A stretch of 28,884 bases of DNA from Syncephalis plumigaleata (Eukaryota > Zoopagomycota > Zoopagomycetes > Zoopagales > Piptocephalidaceae), in assembly GCA_025201365.1 (NCBI GenBank), contig JAIXMF010000160.1:1-28884 (forward strand), given 5' to 3'. The notes under the pieces were generated by a model. The model made no database searches. It had not been told where the DNA came from and was given only the letters and a program-made list of their open reading frames with translations. The translations under genes were made by a program, and so were the position numbers. Positions 11,026-20,698 of the stretch are shown here, in pieces (position 1 is the first letter of the stretch; every line of letters begins with the position of its first letter).

Positions 11026-11214
11026 TATCAATCGTAAAGATACTGCCAACTATACTTACAATAACAAATATACACCTCGTCTCTCCCCTCGCTCTCGCTC
11101 TCTTCGTTTTTACGCCTATAATATCACGAGTCATATATTATCTTACCTTATTTCTTTTATATATTTCCTTTACGTCCCTTAACGACCTTACCACAGCTTC
11201 TGGTACACAACTGC

Positions 11215-12354
11215 ATGTCCCGCGAGTTGCGAGCTCTAGCCAACGATCCACACAACGCACATATCATGGCTACATTGCAGCAACCTGGCCAAGACAACCA
11301 GCCAGACGCAGGACCTGCCCCTCGTCGAGATGCCGCGCCCAACCGTGTCGAAGGTACCCCTGTTCCAGCACACGAGGACCTTGCAAACCCTTTCGGCGAG
11401 TACACGCCAAATGCTCGCCGAGTTTGTGAACTCGTGAACGGTGTAGCAACCCGATTAGATGAACTACAAGTTAACGAGCAGAATCAAGTGCAAGAGTTTC
11501 TCAACGCACACCAACGACGCCACGATTTAGCTCACCTATTTCGGAATGCTGCGCCCACGCATCAAGTCAACTTCCCGCCAGTACTCCCTCCCATCAAGAT
11601 TGAAGAGTACGATAGGAAGAAGGAGGACTTCTACACGTGGCTTACTCGTTTTGAACTTATCGTCGCCAAATACGAGCTGCTCAACGACGAGAGTATTCAC
11701 CAGCTCATGATTGCCATGAGTCGCTCATACCCTCAATGGGCCCGCACCACGAGTTTGGCGCTGGATCAACGTCCGATGACGTACGGTGACGTGCTAAATA
11801 GCTTAAAACGACATGTACTCGGTGGCGACCCCATCGATAAGGCGATGTTGCAATTCCGCCAGACACGTTACCGATCGCCGGAAACGTTACGAAGCTACGC
11901 CAATCGTATCACCGAAGCTGCCCTCAACGCCAATCAAGGACCGGAAGAACAATGGACGCAATTCCGATGTGGCCTTCCGGAAGATTTACGCTCGCACTTG
12001 ACGTTACACCGCATCACTAATTGGGAACAGATGATGGACTTTGTGGATGATCTCGATGTATTAACCAAGCAACGCAAGTCACATACTGTCGCCGCCCTCG
12101 ATATACCCAATCCTGATCCGGTTGTAGCTCACGCCGCTCCTCGCCCACAACAGAATGCTCATCGTAGACCTAACACCAACCGTCCTCGTCCAGTCACTCG
12201 TAGCTGCTTCCTTTGTGAGGGTACGGATCATTTCAAGAATGATTGCCCTTACGCTGACGCTATCCAGGAAGCGATTCGACAAAAACGCAATGCACCTGCA
12301 GAACGGAATGTCGAGGCTGACGTCAATACTGGCGTGCAGCAGACGGAAAACTAG
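11215..12354 (+). CDS. gag: Retrotransposon Gag polyprotein
   Basis: Structural protein of the Ty3/gypsy element, 379 residues, first ATG after the leader. A Pro/Ala-rich N-terminus is followed by a retrotransposon gag core (FYTWLTRFELIVAKYELL, then about residues 150-290). A single zinc knuckle of the form C-x2-C-x4-H-x4-C lies at C331, C334, H339 and C344 (CFLCEGTDHFKNDC) and should bind the RNA. The TAG stop is at 12352-12354, directly after GGAAAAC. The pol frame overlaps the end of gag in the -1 frame. GC content is higher and codon use different from the surrounding host genes. Confidence 0.95.
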   Translation: MSRELRALANDPHNAHIMATLQQPGQDNQPDAGPAPRRDAAPNRVEGTPVPAHEDLANPFGEYTPNARRVCELVNGVATRLDELQVNEQNQVQEFLNAHQRRHDLAHLFRNAAPTHQVNFPPVLPPIKIEEYDRKKEDFYTWLTRFELIVAKYELLNDESIHQLMIAMSRSYPQWARTTSLALDQRPMTYGDVLNSLKRHVLGGDPIDKAMLQFRQTRYRSPETLRSYANRITEAALNANQGPEEQWTQFRCGLPEDLRSHLTLHRITNWEQMMDFVDDLDVLTKQRKSHTVAALDIPNPDPVVAHAAPRPQQNAHRRPNTNRPRPVTRSCFLCEGTDHFKNDCPYADAIQEAIRQKRNAPAERNVEADVNTGVQQTEN

Positions 12355-15300
12355 AACGGGTGTGTGCCATTGAGGCCGCGCACGCCCAAAATGCTGATAA
12401 GTCCTCGGTAACCTTCGCTACAAGCAAAACCTCCAGCCAAGGTATTATGCTCGTAACCGGTACCATCGGTGGAACCGCATCAGATATGTTAGTAGATACT
12501 GGCGCGCAATGTACAGTGGTGACTCAAGATCTCTGTCGACAAATCGGTCGAAAGTTACCCCCACACACTGCGTCCCAAGTAAGGTTAGCTGACGGCAAGT
12601 CCGTTCAAACTCGTGGTCGCATTTTAATTCCTATTAATGTGGCAGGAGTTAGCGCTACTATTAATGCTATCATCTTAGACATGGCTCCTTACCCTGTTTT
12701 GTTAGGTATGGACTGGCTGAGTCATCCTTCGATTCGTGCCAATGTGAATTGTTATGATGGTATCATTAGTATAGCAGATCAACATGTGGAAACATCGGTT
12801 ATGACAGATATGTCTGGTGTACTAGCTATGCGCGTACAGTTTATCGCTGCTGATGACCCTTGGTCGTCTATACCTGTGAACGCGATAGTTCATGACACGT
12901 CCATTAATCATGTTGATGACAGAGTCGTTGAATCCCACTTCCCTACTACTGCAGTAGAGAAAGCCCGTTGTGAAGAGAAAATGAATCATTTATTACATCA
13001 GTATCATCGTGTTTTTGCTATTAATCCTAAACGTCCCGGCATCGTCACCAAGACGAAACATCGTATTGACACCGGCGACTGTTTACCTATCAACTCTCCG
13101 CCTTATCGTTCATCTTTCAAGCAGCGCGACAAGATCTCTCAAGAAGTGCAAGAAATGTTGAAGAACAATATCATCGAACCATCTCATAGTCCCTGGGCAT
13201 CACCGATCGTACTCGTTGGTAAGAAGGACGGAGGTGATCGATTCTGTGTCGATTATCGACGTCTGAACGCTATCACGAAGAAGGACGTTTATCCTCTTCC
13301 TCGAATCGACGACGCGTTGGATGCTTTAGCTGGCGCTACCTGGTTTAGCACGCTAGATCTGGCCGCTGGTTATTGGCAGATCCCAATGTCTGATGCTGAC
13401 AAGGAGAAGACGGCGTTCATCACGAGCGATGGTCTTTATCAATTCCGCGTTATGCCCTTCGGTCTATGTAATGCACCAGCAACATTTCAGCGCATGATGG
13501 ATGAGGTTCTCGCAGGCTTGAAGTGGCGTACCTGTTTGGTATATCTTGACGACATCATTGTTTTCGGCCGCACTTTCGACGATATGCTAATCCGCCTTGA
13601 AGAAGTGTTCCTACGACTGATCAACGCTGGATTACGCTTGAAACGTTCTAAATGTCATTTCGCGCAACAAGAAATTGCATACTTAGGACACATCGTCGGA
13701 GCTCGTGGTCTCTTACCTGATACAAGTAAAGTTGACGCCGTACGCAAGTTCCCTCAACCTGTCGATATTCGTGGTATCAAGAGCTTCCTCGGCCTAGCAT
13801 CCTATTATCGTCGTTTCATCCCCAACTTCGCCACCATCGCTGAACCATTACGTCGACTAACCAAGAAAGGAGTACCATTTGAGTGGACACTCGAGCAACA
13901 ATCTTCTTTCGAGCGGTTACGACAGACCCTTTCCAGCGATGCTGTCCTCGCATTTCCGAAGTTTGACCGTCCATTCCGTGTTGAAACCGACGCGTCCTCT
14001 GTAGGATTGGGTGCCGTGCTTGCTCAGCAACACAACGATGAATGGCGACCAGTAGCTTATGCTAGTCGAGCTCTTTCTAAAGCGGAAAGTAACTATTCAG
14101 CCACTGAATGTGAATGTTTAGCTATAATCTGGGCTTTGGAAAAGTTCCGTCCTTACATTTATGGTTGTCCGTTCACCGTCGTCACAGATCATTCTGCTTT
14201 ACGATGGTTAATGAGTCGTCCCGTTTTAACTGGAAGGTTAGGACGATGGACCCTCAAGTTACAGGAATGTCAGCCCACCATCGAATACCGTAAAGGCACA
14301 TCTAATGCCAACGCGGATGCTCTTTCTCGTGATCCGTTGCCCTGGAGCCACTTCGTTAGCGAATGTACGACGAATCCCGACACACCAGATGAAGAAGTAG
14401 ACAGCAACGAACAGCGCGACTACCCGATACCACTTATCGAATCTCCAGCAATCGCCGCCGCCGTAGACGAAGATCCATCCGTGAACGAAGAGAGTTTGGC
14501 CAACTCGATTCCGACATTACCTACACCCGACGAATGGCGCGATGCTCAGCGTGACGACGTTGAGTTCGAAGGTGTTTACGCCTTCCTATCCGACAACAAG
14601 CCGTTCTTCGAGGAGGTTGGTTCCGAAATGCTACGCAAGATTCGACGCCGCGCTGAATCATACCGTATACAAGATGGCAAGTTACTACGCATTAAAAAAG
14701 GTCAACGACTTGTAGAAGTAGTACCCGCTGTCTACCGCCAAGCTGTATTATATCACAATCACGACGTCCCTACAGCTGGCCATTTCGGTGTCTATCGTAC
14801 ATTCAAGCGTATACAACAAGGTTATTGGTGGCCATCGTTATATCAAGATACTTACGATTATGTAATGTCTTGCCCGTTATGCAGTCGTCAACGCGCGCCC
14901 GCAAAACGCACAGGCTTGCTACAGTCTATTCCAACCCCTGAGCGACCTTTCGATCTAATCGCTATCGATTTGGTAGGACCATTCGAGTGTACTACTAAAG
15001 GTAATAGATATATAGCTGTGTGCGCCGACTACACGACACGATGGATCGAAGCTGCCGCCATACCGGACCCATCTGCTACTACGACCGTACAGTTCCTATT
15101 AGACTACGTTATCGCTCGTCACGGTGTTCCTCAAGCTTTACTTACCGACCGCGGTACAAATTTCACTTCCGATCTAACAGTACATGTCGCCAAAGCACTC
15201 GGTATTCAACAGCGACTTGCTACCGTTAGACGCCCGCAAACCGACGGATTGGTCGAGCGTTTTAACAAGACGCTAGCTAGCATGTTAGCCAAGTTCGTTA

Positions 15301-15827
15301 ATGAACAAGGCACCGACTGGGATACGTACCTACCACTATTAATGTTCGCTTATCGTTCCACGCCGCAAGCTTCTACTGGTCACACTCCATTCCAACTATT
15401 ATATGGCCGAGAAGCGCGACAACCACTAGACGCAGCAGTAAAAGGAGTTGAGCCTACGCAGATTCGACATGCAAAGAAGCGCGAAGATTACAGTAACTAC
15501 GTCGAAGAGTTACAACGTAGACTAGAAGACGTGAGAGAACGCGCTCTTGTCATGATTACAGCAGCTCAACAACGACAGTCTGCGAGGTACAATAAAAAGC
15601 GAAAAGGTGCTACGTACGAAGAAGGTGACTTGGTCATGGTCGAGAACACGAACCAAAAAGGATCGAAGTTAGAACGACTACGCAACAAAATGCTTGGACC
15701 ATACGAAGTGAAAAAGCAAACCAGAGCAGTCAATTATACCCTTGAAAAAGTAGGTACTAAGGAGATACTCCACACACACGCGGACAGGATGCAAAAATAC
15801 ATACCCAGAAGTACCACCCAGGAGTAG
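12321..15827 (+). CDS. pol: Retrotransposon Pol polyprotein (protease, RT, RNase H, integrase)
   Basis: The frame opens at 12321 after an in-frame TGA and has no ATG near its start, so it is probably reached by -1 frameshifting from gag around 12345-12354. Counting from the GTG at 12360: aspartic protease DTGA at 46-49; reverse transcriptase with YLDD at 395-398; RNase H with TDAS (D544) and VTDHSALRWL; integrase zinc finger H801/H808 with C838-P-L-C841; and the integrase core D870, D930, E966, which is a D-D-35-E arrangement with TDRGTN and VERFNKTL. A GPY/F-type segment (MLGPYEV) is near the C-terminus. The protein ends soon after HTHADRMQKYI, with no chromodomain. All catalytic residues checked are present. 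Confidence 0.96.
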   Translation, partial: RQYWRAADGKLERVCAIEAAHAQNADKSSVTFATSKTSSQGIMLVTGTIGGTASDMLVDTGAQCTVVTQDLCRQIGRKLPPHTASQVRLADGKSVQTRGRILIPINVAGVSATINAIILDMAPYPVLLGMDWLSHPSIRANVNCYDGIISIADQHVETSVMTDMSGVLAMRVQFIAADDPWSSIPVNAIVHDTSINHVDDRVVESHFPTTAVEKARCEEKMNHLLHQYHRVFAINPKRPGIVTKTKHRIDTGDCLPINSPPYRSSFKQRDKISQEVQEMLKNNIIEPSHSPWASPIVLVGKKDGGDRFCVDYRRLNAITKKDVYPLPRIDDALDALAGATWFSTLDLAAGYWQIPMSDADKEKTAFITSDGLYQFRVMPFGLCNAPATFQRMMDEVLAGLKWRTCLVYLDDIIVFGRTFDDMLIRLEEVFLRLINAGLRLKRSKCHFAQQEIAYLGHIVGARGLLPDTSKVDAVRKFPQPVDIRGIKSFLGLASYYRRFIPNFATIAEPLRRLTKKGVPFEWTLEQQSSFERLRQTLSSDAVLAFPKFDRPFRVETDASSVGLGAVLAQQHNDEWRPVAYASRALSKAESNYSATECECLAIIWALEKFRPYIYGCPFTVVTDHSALRWLMSRPVLTGRLGRWTLKLQECQPTIEYRKGTSNANADALSRDPLPWSHFVSECTTNPDTPDEEVDSNEQRDYPIPLIESPAIAAAVDEDPSVNEESLANSIPTLPTPDEWRDAQRDDVEFEGVYAFLSDNKPFFEEVGSEMLRKIRRRAESYRIQDGKLLRIKKGQRLVEVVPAVYRQAVLYHNHDVPTAGHFGVYRTFKRIQQGYWWPSLYQDTYDYVMSCPLCSRQRAPAKRTGLLQSIPTPERPFDLIAIDLVGPFECTTKGNRYIAVCADYTTRWIEAAAIPDPSATTTVQFLLDYVIARHGVPQALLTDRGTNFTSDLTVHVAKALGIQQRLATVRRPQTDGLVERFNKTLASMLAKFVNEQGTDWDTYLPLLMFAYRSTPQASTGHTPFQLLYGREARQPLDAAVKGVEPTQIRHAKKREDYSNYVEELQRRLEDVRERALVMITAAQQRQSARYNKKRKGATYEEGDLVMVENTNQKGSKLERLRNKMLGPYEVKKQTRAVNYTLEKVGTKEILHTHADRMQKYIPRSTTQE

Positions 15828-15859
15828 TGTATGACAATTCGTACGTATAATCATACACT

Positions 15860-15870
15860 GGAGGAGGTGA
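15860..15870 (+). other. Polypurine tract
   Basis: GGAGGAGGTGA directly abuts the 3' LTR and is the expected primer site for plus-strand DNA synthesis; a single T interrupts the purines. Confidence 0.8.
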
Positions 15871-16145
15871 TGTGATGATGTCTACCGTTTTCGGTAGAAT
15901 CATGTCATGATTAACAGCCCCTCCAAGTATAAATAGGTCCAACTAGAACCTATCTATCATTATCGAACAAAAAAGCTATCTTTTATCCCCTCTCTCAATA
16001 AAAAGCGTTTATACCTTTCGAAATCCTCTCGTTTATTTGATATTGCAAGTATAGAATCGTAGCGTAAAGGTATATTTACTGGAACCTACGATTACGGGTC
16101 TTTGATATTAACCCAATTACACGCTGTTCTCACTAGAACGCCACA
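15871..16145 (+). repeat. 3' long terminal repeat
   Basis: Same sequence as the 5' LTR with one base fewer in an A run near 16020. It carries the same TATA box, AATAAA and TCTACCG/CGGTAGA hairpin (15881-15898). Confidence 0.96.
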
Positions 16146-16150
16146 GGATC
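16146..16150 (+). repeat. Target site duplication GGATC, right copy
   Basis: Exact repeat of 10724-10728, confirming element boundaries. Confidence 0.93.
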
Positions 16151-16891
16151 TATATTAACAAATCACTATAATGACCACGATAGGCATCGTTTATCATTAG
16201 GATATTGGAAGGCAAACCTGTTTTTATTGTACATGAGTAACATGTTTGCGCACATGTTGAAAAGAGGAAATGGGAAATGGAATGAACAACACGAGCCAAT
16301 AAATTCTTCGCTGATTTGGACAGAACCTCGCTATGCTACTCACTAAGCGAGACTAACATTATCTGCCAATCATTGGTCAGAATCGCTTACATTGAGGTAG
16401 TATATGGAAAGTAGATCCGTATGAGATGGCATCAGATGAGGCCTTTAACGCGTATAAAATGCACGCGGATAGGTGCATGTATGTATGTATGCATGAATGA
16501 ATGAATGAATGAATGAAGTGACGACTTTTTTATTTCTTCTCTTTGACAGTTGATCAGTTTTTGATGAATTCATAAACGTGCCTCTAATCTGTCCTGTAGA
16601 TGAGCATGGGATTATAGCTGTTTATAGAGCAGAAATGAATACTGAATAGTTCACACTGAGAACAAGAGCTATCAGAATAGTGCAAGCTATGTTGCACTTT
16701 TATGTTATGCAGTCTTGACAGCCTATTGTTACTGTTGCTATTATCATTTCTTCCTGTTCTTATCTCTTCAATACTTGATCGATTTTGAGTTAAACCGTAC
16801 AGCATTTCAAATCAATGACATAACTGTTAGTTATAAAATAAAGTAATGGGTAAAGTTCATTTTAATATATTACTACAGGTGTTAATACACT
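16151..16891. other. Intergenic, between retrotransposon and 7TM gene B
   Basis: No supportable gene. It was contiguous with 10483-10723 before the insertion, so it may hold distal promoter sequence of gene A. It contains a GTAT/TGAA microsatellite at 16477-16517 and a CTCGCT...AGCGAG inverted repeat near 16330. The open frame at 16584-16805 has no family resemblance. Confidence 0.6.
16477..16517. repeat. (TGTA)n(TGAA)n microsatellite
   Basis: Tandem 4-bp units, TGTA then TGAA. Confidence 0.9.
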
Positions 16892-17926
16892 CTAATGCCA
16901 TTTTGAGCCGATTTCACTGTATATTTCAGCTTGGGTTAATTCCATGATATCATTGTCTTTTGTCATGGTTTGAATCGTGCTACGAGCGTCACCCTGATGA
17001 GATGATCTAAATGTTCTCTTTCCACCGGCATTACAATGAATAGAGAGAACGGTGGAGGTGACTAACCTAATAGGCGTAAATGAGAATAAGTCAGTTGACA
17101 AGGCATGAACACACGGCATTACCCACCAATCTACTATGAAGAACATTTCGGAGAAATCGCCCGCCACTTGTATGACGATGCAAGTCGCGCAGGATATATT
17201 ACACGCCACTACTAGACACATGGTCTGTATGCCCTTACGCGTCAGTCTTCTCCACGCATCTGATCCGTACTTTTTATATTGTTTATACGCGATAACACTA
17301 AAAGTGGCCGAAAATAAAAGATTGATAGGTGTGGTGGTGGCAAACCAGTAGATAGGCATGAGATAGTGGAATTTGGCACCGCAGCCTCCTTGTATGTCCA
17401 TGGTAACGTAGGATAATCGTAGACTTAGTGGCAGTAGCACAATTTGCGGCAATACAAGGATAATCCCCATAACTAGTACCAACTTGCTTTTCACGAAAAC
17501 AAGATAGACCTTCTGCAATACGATGGCGCTATTACACAGACTGGAAAGGAGGATTAAAAGGGCAAAAAACCAAATGATGATACGACAATTGAACACGTCA
17601 AATGCAAACGCTATCACGGATAATCCCCAGGAAATGCCAAGGGACGCGGAGATCAAGCAACACCAGCCGGATATAAAGTGAGGCATGCATTTAACGACAT
17701 TGAGCGATATTCGAAAGTTGTTCGCAAACATAAACATCATAATTGTGTTGCAACAGATTTGCAACAATATACTGAGCAGTCTAGCGCGAGTAATGTCTAA
17801 ATCATTGATCGTCTCCATGATAAACTCGGTCGTGTACATTTCACCGGTCGGATTAAGCGGGATACCCCATAGTGTCGAAGCATCTTTCTGCCAGTCAAGA
17901 TTATAGGCGCTTACGTGTGGCGTCAT
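16892..17926 (-). CDS. Orphan seven-transmembrane, GPCR-like protein B
   Basis: Exons 17127-17926 and 16892-17066 encode 324 residues. The frame extends ten codons further upstream, but only from a TTG, so the ATG at 17926 is chosen. It shares the family features: DWQKDASTLWGIPLNPTGEM at the N-terminus (the NAT glycosylation site of A, C and D is DAS here), seven hydrophobic segments, C114 before helix 3, C182 in the GGC of the loop before helix 5, and AYKQYKKYG, AWRRL and KGIQTMCL between helices 5 and 6. EMFFIVDW marks the start of helix 7, where the codon is split by a 60-bp intron with no stop, so retention would insert 20 residues in frame. The cytoplasmic tail after HCNAGGKRTF is about 45 residues and polar, longer than in A. 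Confidence 0.85.
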   Translation of the reverse strand: MTPHVSAYNLDWQKDASTLWGIPLNPTGEMYTTEFIMETINDLDITRARLLSILLQICCNTIMMFMFANNFRISLNVVKCMPHFISGWCCLISASLGISWGLSVIAFAFDVFNCRIIIWFFALLILLSSLCNSAIVLQKVYLVFVKSKLVLVMGIILVLPQIVLLPLSLRLSYVTMDIQGGCGAKFHYLMPIYWFATTTPINLLFSATFSVIAYKQYKKYGSDAWRRLTRKGIQTMCLVVACNISCATCIVIQVAGDFSEMFFIVDWWVMPCVHALSTDLFSFTPIRLVTSTVLSIHCNAGGKRTFRSSHQGDARSTIQTMTKDNDIMELTQAEIYSEIGSKWH

Positions 17927-18420
17927 AGGAGCAATAAGAGGAATAAATAGCGTCAATTAGAAGGAAGAAGTATCAAGGAATTATTGTATCGATAAATGAA
18001 TGCAGAAAAGGGGTAGTCGATGAATGTAATGCGCTTTAAGACGAAATTTCCTACGGCAACATTGCTGTGTATCGAGGTTTCCACGCTATGCGAAACCGGT
18101 TTACATATGTGCTTGGAAGGAATGATTGGTGCAGTTGAATGATTGTAATGGCCTATGTGGCATAATTAGATGCACCAAGCCTGGAACGAGAAAAGTAGAT
18201 GCTACGGGTAAACAGAACGAATTATCGAGGACGAGAGGAGAGGCAACAGGTTTACACGTATCCCAGACAATTTACGAGGTTGCAATGGTTATTGTATTGC
18301 TCGTGTTGCAACTTTAGCGATATTTAGAAGGATCATACCGATTTAGGAAGCATAGTTGTACAAATCTAATTGTAGTTAATACCAATTCGACTTTGTTTGT
18401 TTTTACCAAGTAGTAATATA
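17927..18420. other. Intergenic, upstream of 7TM gene B
   Basis: Presumed promoter region of gene B (minus strand). The open frame at 18126-18317 shows no recognisable domain and sits in AT-rich, non-coding-looking sequence. Nothing else is supported. Confidence 0.5.
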
Positions 18421-18577
18421 TAGGGTGTTTCCAATCAGTTAACACAGTTAGCGTTTAACTCTTATTTTTATTAATAAACAGTCTATTCAATTAATGGTGC
18501 TAATGAATGCGCAAAAGTATTTATTAATAACAAAAGTTAGTGTCTAACAATGTTAATTGGTTGGAGAAAGTCTTGTA
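18421..18577 (-). repeat. MITE-like foldback repeat, copy 3 of the short repeat family
   Basis: On the plus strand it begins TAGGGTGTTTCC and its arms form an imperfect inverted repeat of nearly 50 bp: CCAATCAGTTAACACAGTTAG facing CCAACCAATTAACATTGTTAG, and TTATTAATAAA in both arms. Its reverse complement shares TTTTGCGCATT, CTGTTTAtTAATAAA and TGTTAAC with the copies at 908-985 and 1359-1455, and the TACAAGACTTTCTCC end resembles TACAGACTTTTTC of copy 1. TA occurs at both ends, fitting a Tc1/mariner-type target. It ends 36 bp beyond the stop codon of 7TM gene C. Confidence 0.5.
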
Positions 18578-18613
18578 CAGCAGGTAATAACTAGAAAGTA
18601 GCCGCCTACCATT

Positions 18614-19648
18614 CTAATTTGTCTTTGTCAGTTGATTAGCGGATGATTGCTCATCATTCGGCGGATTCTCTACATCATGATCAGTATGACATAAGATGTT
18701 CTCGGTCTTTGGACGATTCGATAGAGAGATGGCCTTCCGCATGCTATAGCAGTGTCGGACGAGAATGATCGATATGAGCAGCCTGTATTACATCTGTTAG
18801 TTGACAACGTTCTATTCATCCGTATCATTGTTTACGTACCAGTCGACTAGGAAAAACATTTCCGATAATTTACCACCAATCTCAAATAGCATTCCACAGG
18901 CGCAGACTATATTGCACACGACTACGAGACACATTGTCTGGATGCCATCGCGCATCATTCGTTTCCATGCCTCGGATCCAAACGTGCGATACTGCTTATA
19001 CGCGACATAGCTGAATATTCCGGAAAACAATGCGTTAATCGGCGCTGTCGATCCGAACCAAAACCACGGCAGGAGTGACGAGTAATTGACGACGCAACCC
19101 GTGTCTGCAGCGACGGTCACGGGGCTAAGCATCCATCCAGCGTACATAAAGCCTAGTTGAGGCAGTATAAATATAATGCCAACGATCAACACCCATGGTT
19201 TCCGATAGAGTACGAGATACGCCTTGTGCAGCACGATGGCACTATTGCAAATAATAGTCGTTGTAATGGCGAATCCAACGAACCATGATATCCTACGACA
19301 AGTCAAACCGGTAGGAAACATCGATAAGGCTGCGATAAGTCCTGTCACTACACCTAATGCTGACGGGAATAGACAAAGCCATCCCGGTATCGAGCGTCGG
19401 TAAGTGGTGATGATTCTAACGGCGAGGTAAAAGTTATACACGAAAATATGGCCGGCCAACAGATTGAGTAGAAGCTGACGATACACCCCGAATATTCGAG
19501 CTCTAAACTGCTCCTGATCACTCGCCACTTCCATGATATAGTCTGGTAGTGATATCTCCCCTAGTGGATGCATTGGGATTCCTACTATGTAAGTGGCGTT
19601 CTTTATCCAATCAGTTCCAAGTTGATGATCAGTATGATCAAAAGGCAT
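18614..19648 (-). CDS. Orphan seven-transmembrane, GPCR-like protein C
   Basis: Exons 18840-19648 and 18614-18782 encode 325 residues. The open frame runs further upstream from a TTG, but the first ATG is at 19648 (MPFDHTDHQLG). N-terminus: DWIKNATYIVGIPMHPLGEI with NAT glycosylation site. C117 precedes helix 3 and C185 lies in the loop before helix 5. The segment between helices 5 and 6 is AYKQYRTFG, AWKRM and RDGIQTMCL. EMFFLVDW is followed by the family intron splitting the W codon, then LLISIILVRHC and a polar tail rich in Asn, Asp and Ser. B and C are adjacent in the same orientation, consistent with tandem duplication. Function is inferred only from topology. Confidence 0.85.
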
Positions 19649-20698
19649 TATAATGTCTAACAGAAAAAGGAATAAACAAGATAACAAAAGCTGCAAAGAA
19701 AACAGGCAAGCACTGTGTAGTAAGCAGCTGTTTTTCTTTTGCTAAATTATTCAAAATAATATAGAGTGAAGAAATAGCAACTAGTATGACGAGGGATAGT
19801 AAATAGAATTTACAAGTATATTGTGCGCGAATGAAAAGAAAAACCACCGCTATATTTGATGCTGCAAGTAGTCAGTGCTTGTATAGAAAAAAGATCCTCG
19901 AGTTAGCGTTACAGTCATGCAACCGGTGAGAATACCGTAGTTTTTTCGATCGAGCGGCAATGTCTATGATATGCGTGGTCATTGCTGTACACATACACAC
20001 ATGGTCATACGCACCAATGGCCGTGTTTATCAGCCGGTTTGCACGTACCCGACTTCATGCAGTAGGCAAGAACGTGCCACGAGTGTAACCACTAGACTAT
20101 TGGGCGTGTGCCTTCTAAATATATCTGACGCGCCTAGTATCCGGTTACCGCATGGAGGTAGATTGCAGATCTCGACTTGACCGTTACTTCCTTATTTTCT
20201 ATCTTTTTTTTACTAATGGATTTGCGGATGCACCACCTTTCTTACCAATATTAATGGATTACTATGACAAACGTGCGCAGTTTTGCCGATATCCGCGAGA
20301 AATGGGGATGATGCATTGGAGATGAATTAATAAACGGTTGACAGATATGCTTAGGTATACGTATATGAATATGCATAGTAATTGAGCGGCAATATTGTAT
20401 AAAGCATACGGCGTATTCATAATTAAGATTTATTCACCTATCGGTGGTAAAAGCACAGTTACATATTAATATATATATCATAGGATTCGTTAAAAAAGTG
20501 ATGGGAGAGTATAAGCGTAGGAAGGAGGAGGAGGAGGAGAAAGAAGAAGAATACGAACACATAATAATGGTTATAAACTATAAAAAAGTATTCTAATTAC
20601 TGTCAAACAAAAAAAAGATAGCACGTCAACTTCACGTACTCTCCTATAGTGAGCATTCTGCAATCTATTGGATGGAGGCCAGCTTCATCTCTAACACG
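19649..20698. other. Intergenic, between 7TM gene C and the carboxylesterase
   Basis: About 1 kb without a supportable gene. It should include the promoter of C and the 3' flank of the esterase. A GGAGGAGGAGG/GAAGAAGAA purine-rich run lies at 20520-20550. The open frames at 19638-19847 and 19971-20180 lack any recognisable domain. No tRNA-like structure was seen. Confidence 0.5.

Larger units (their letters stand above)
10729..16145 (+). mobile_element. Complete Ty3/gypsy LTR retrotransposon, 5417 bp
   Basis: The element has two LTRs (276 and 275 bp), a primer binding site, gag, a pol with protease, reverse transcriptase, RNase H and integrase in the Ty3/gypsy order, a polypurine tract and a GGATC target duplication. 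The LTRs differ by eye at one position only, a single A in a run (CGAAAATCC against CGAAATCC). Both reading frames are intact and no chromodomain is seen at the end of integrase. Near-identical LTRs and intact frames indicate a recent insertion that may still be active. It inserted upstream of 7TM gene A, between A and B, in the opposite orientation to both. Confidence 0.97.

Noticed and set aside
16325-16360. CTCGCT...AGCGAG inverted repeat, considered as a tRNA or structured RNA
   Set aside because: The stem is only 6 bp, with no T-loop, anticodon arm or polymerase III boxes.
16892-17956. 7TM gene B as a single uninterrupted reading frame from 17956
   Set aside because: The upstream ten codons start with TTG, and the frame contains the family intron at 17067-17126; splicing restores the alignment with A, C and D.
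18126-18317. 63-codon plus-strand frame upstream of 7TM gene B
   Set aside because: No domain resemblance, opposite strand to the adjacent gene's promoter, and composition like the surrounding non-coding sequence.
19971-20180. 69-codon plus-strand frame between gene C and the esterase
   Set aside because: No recognisable motif and no supporting splice or promoter context; likely chance.
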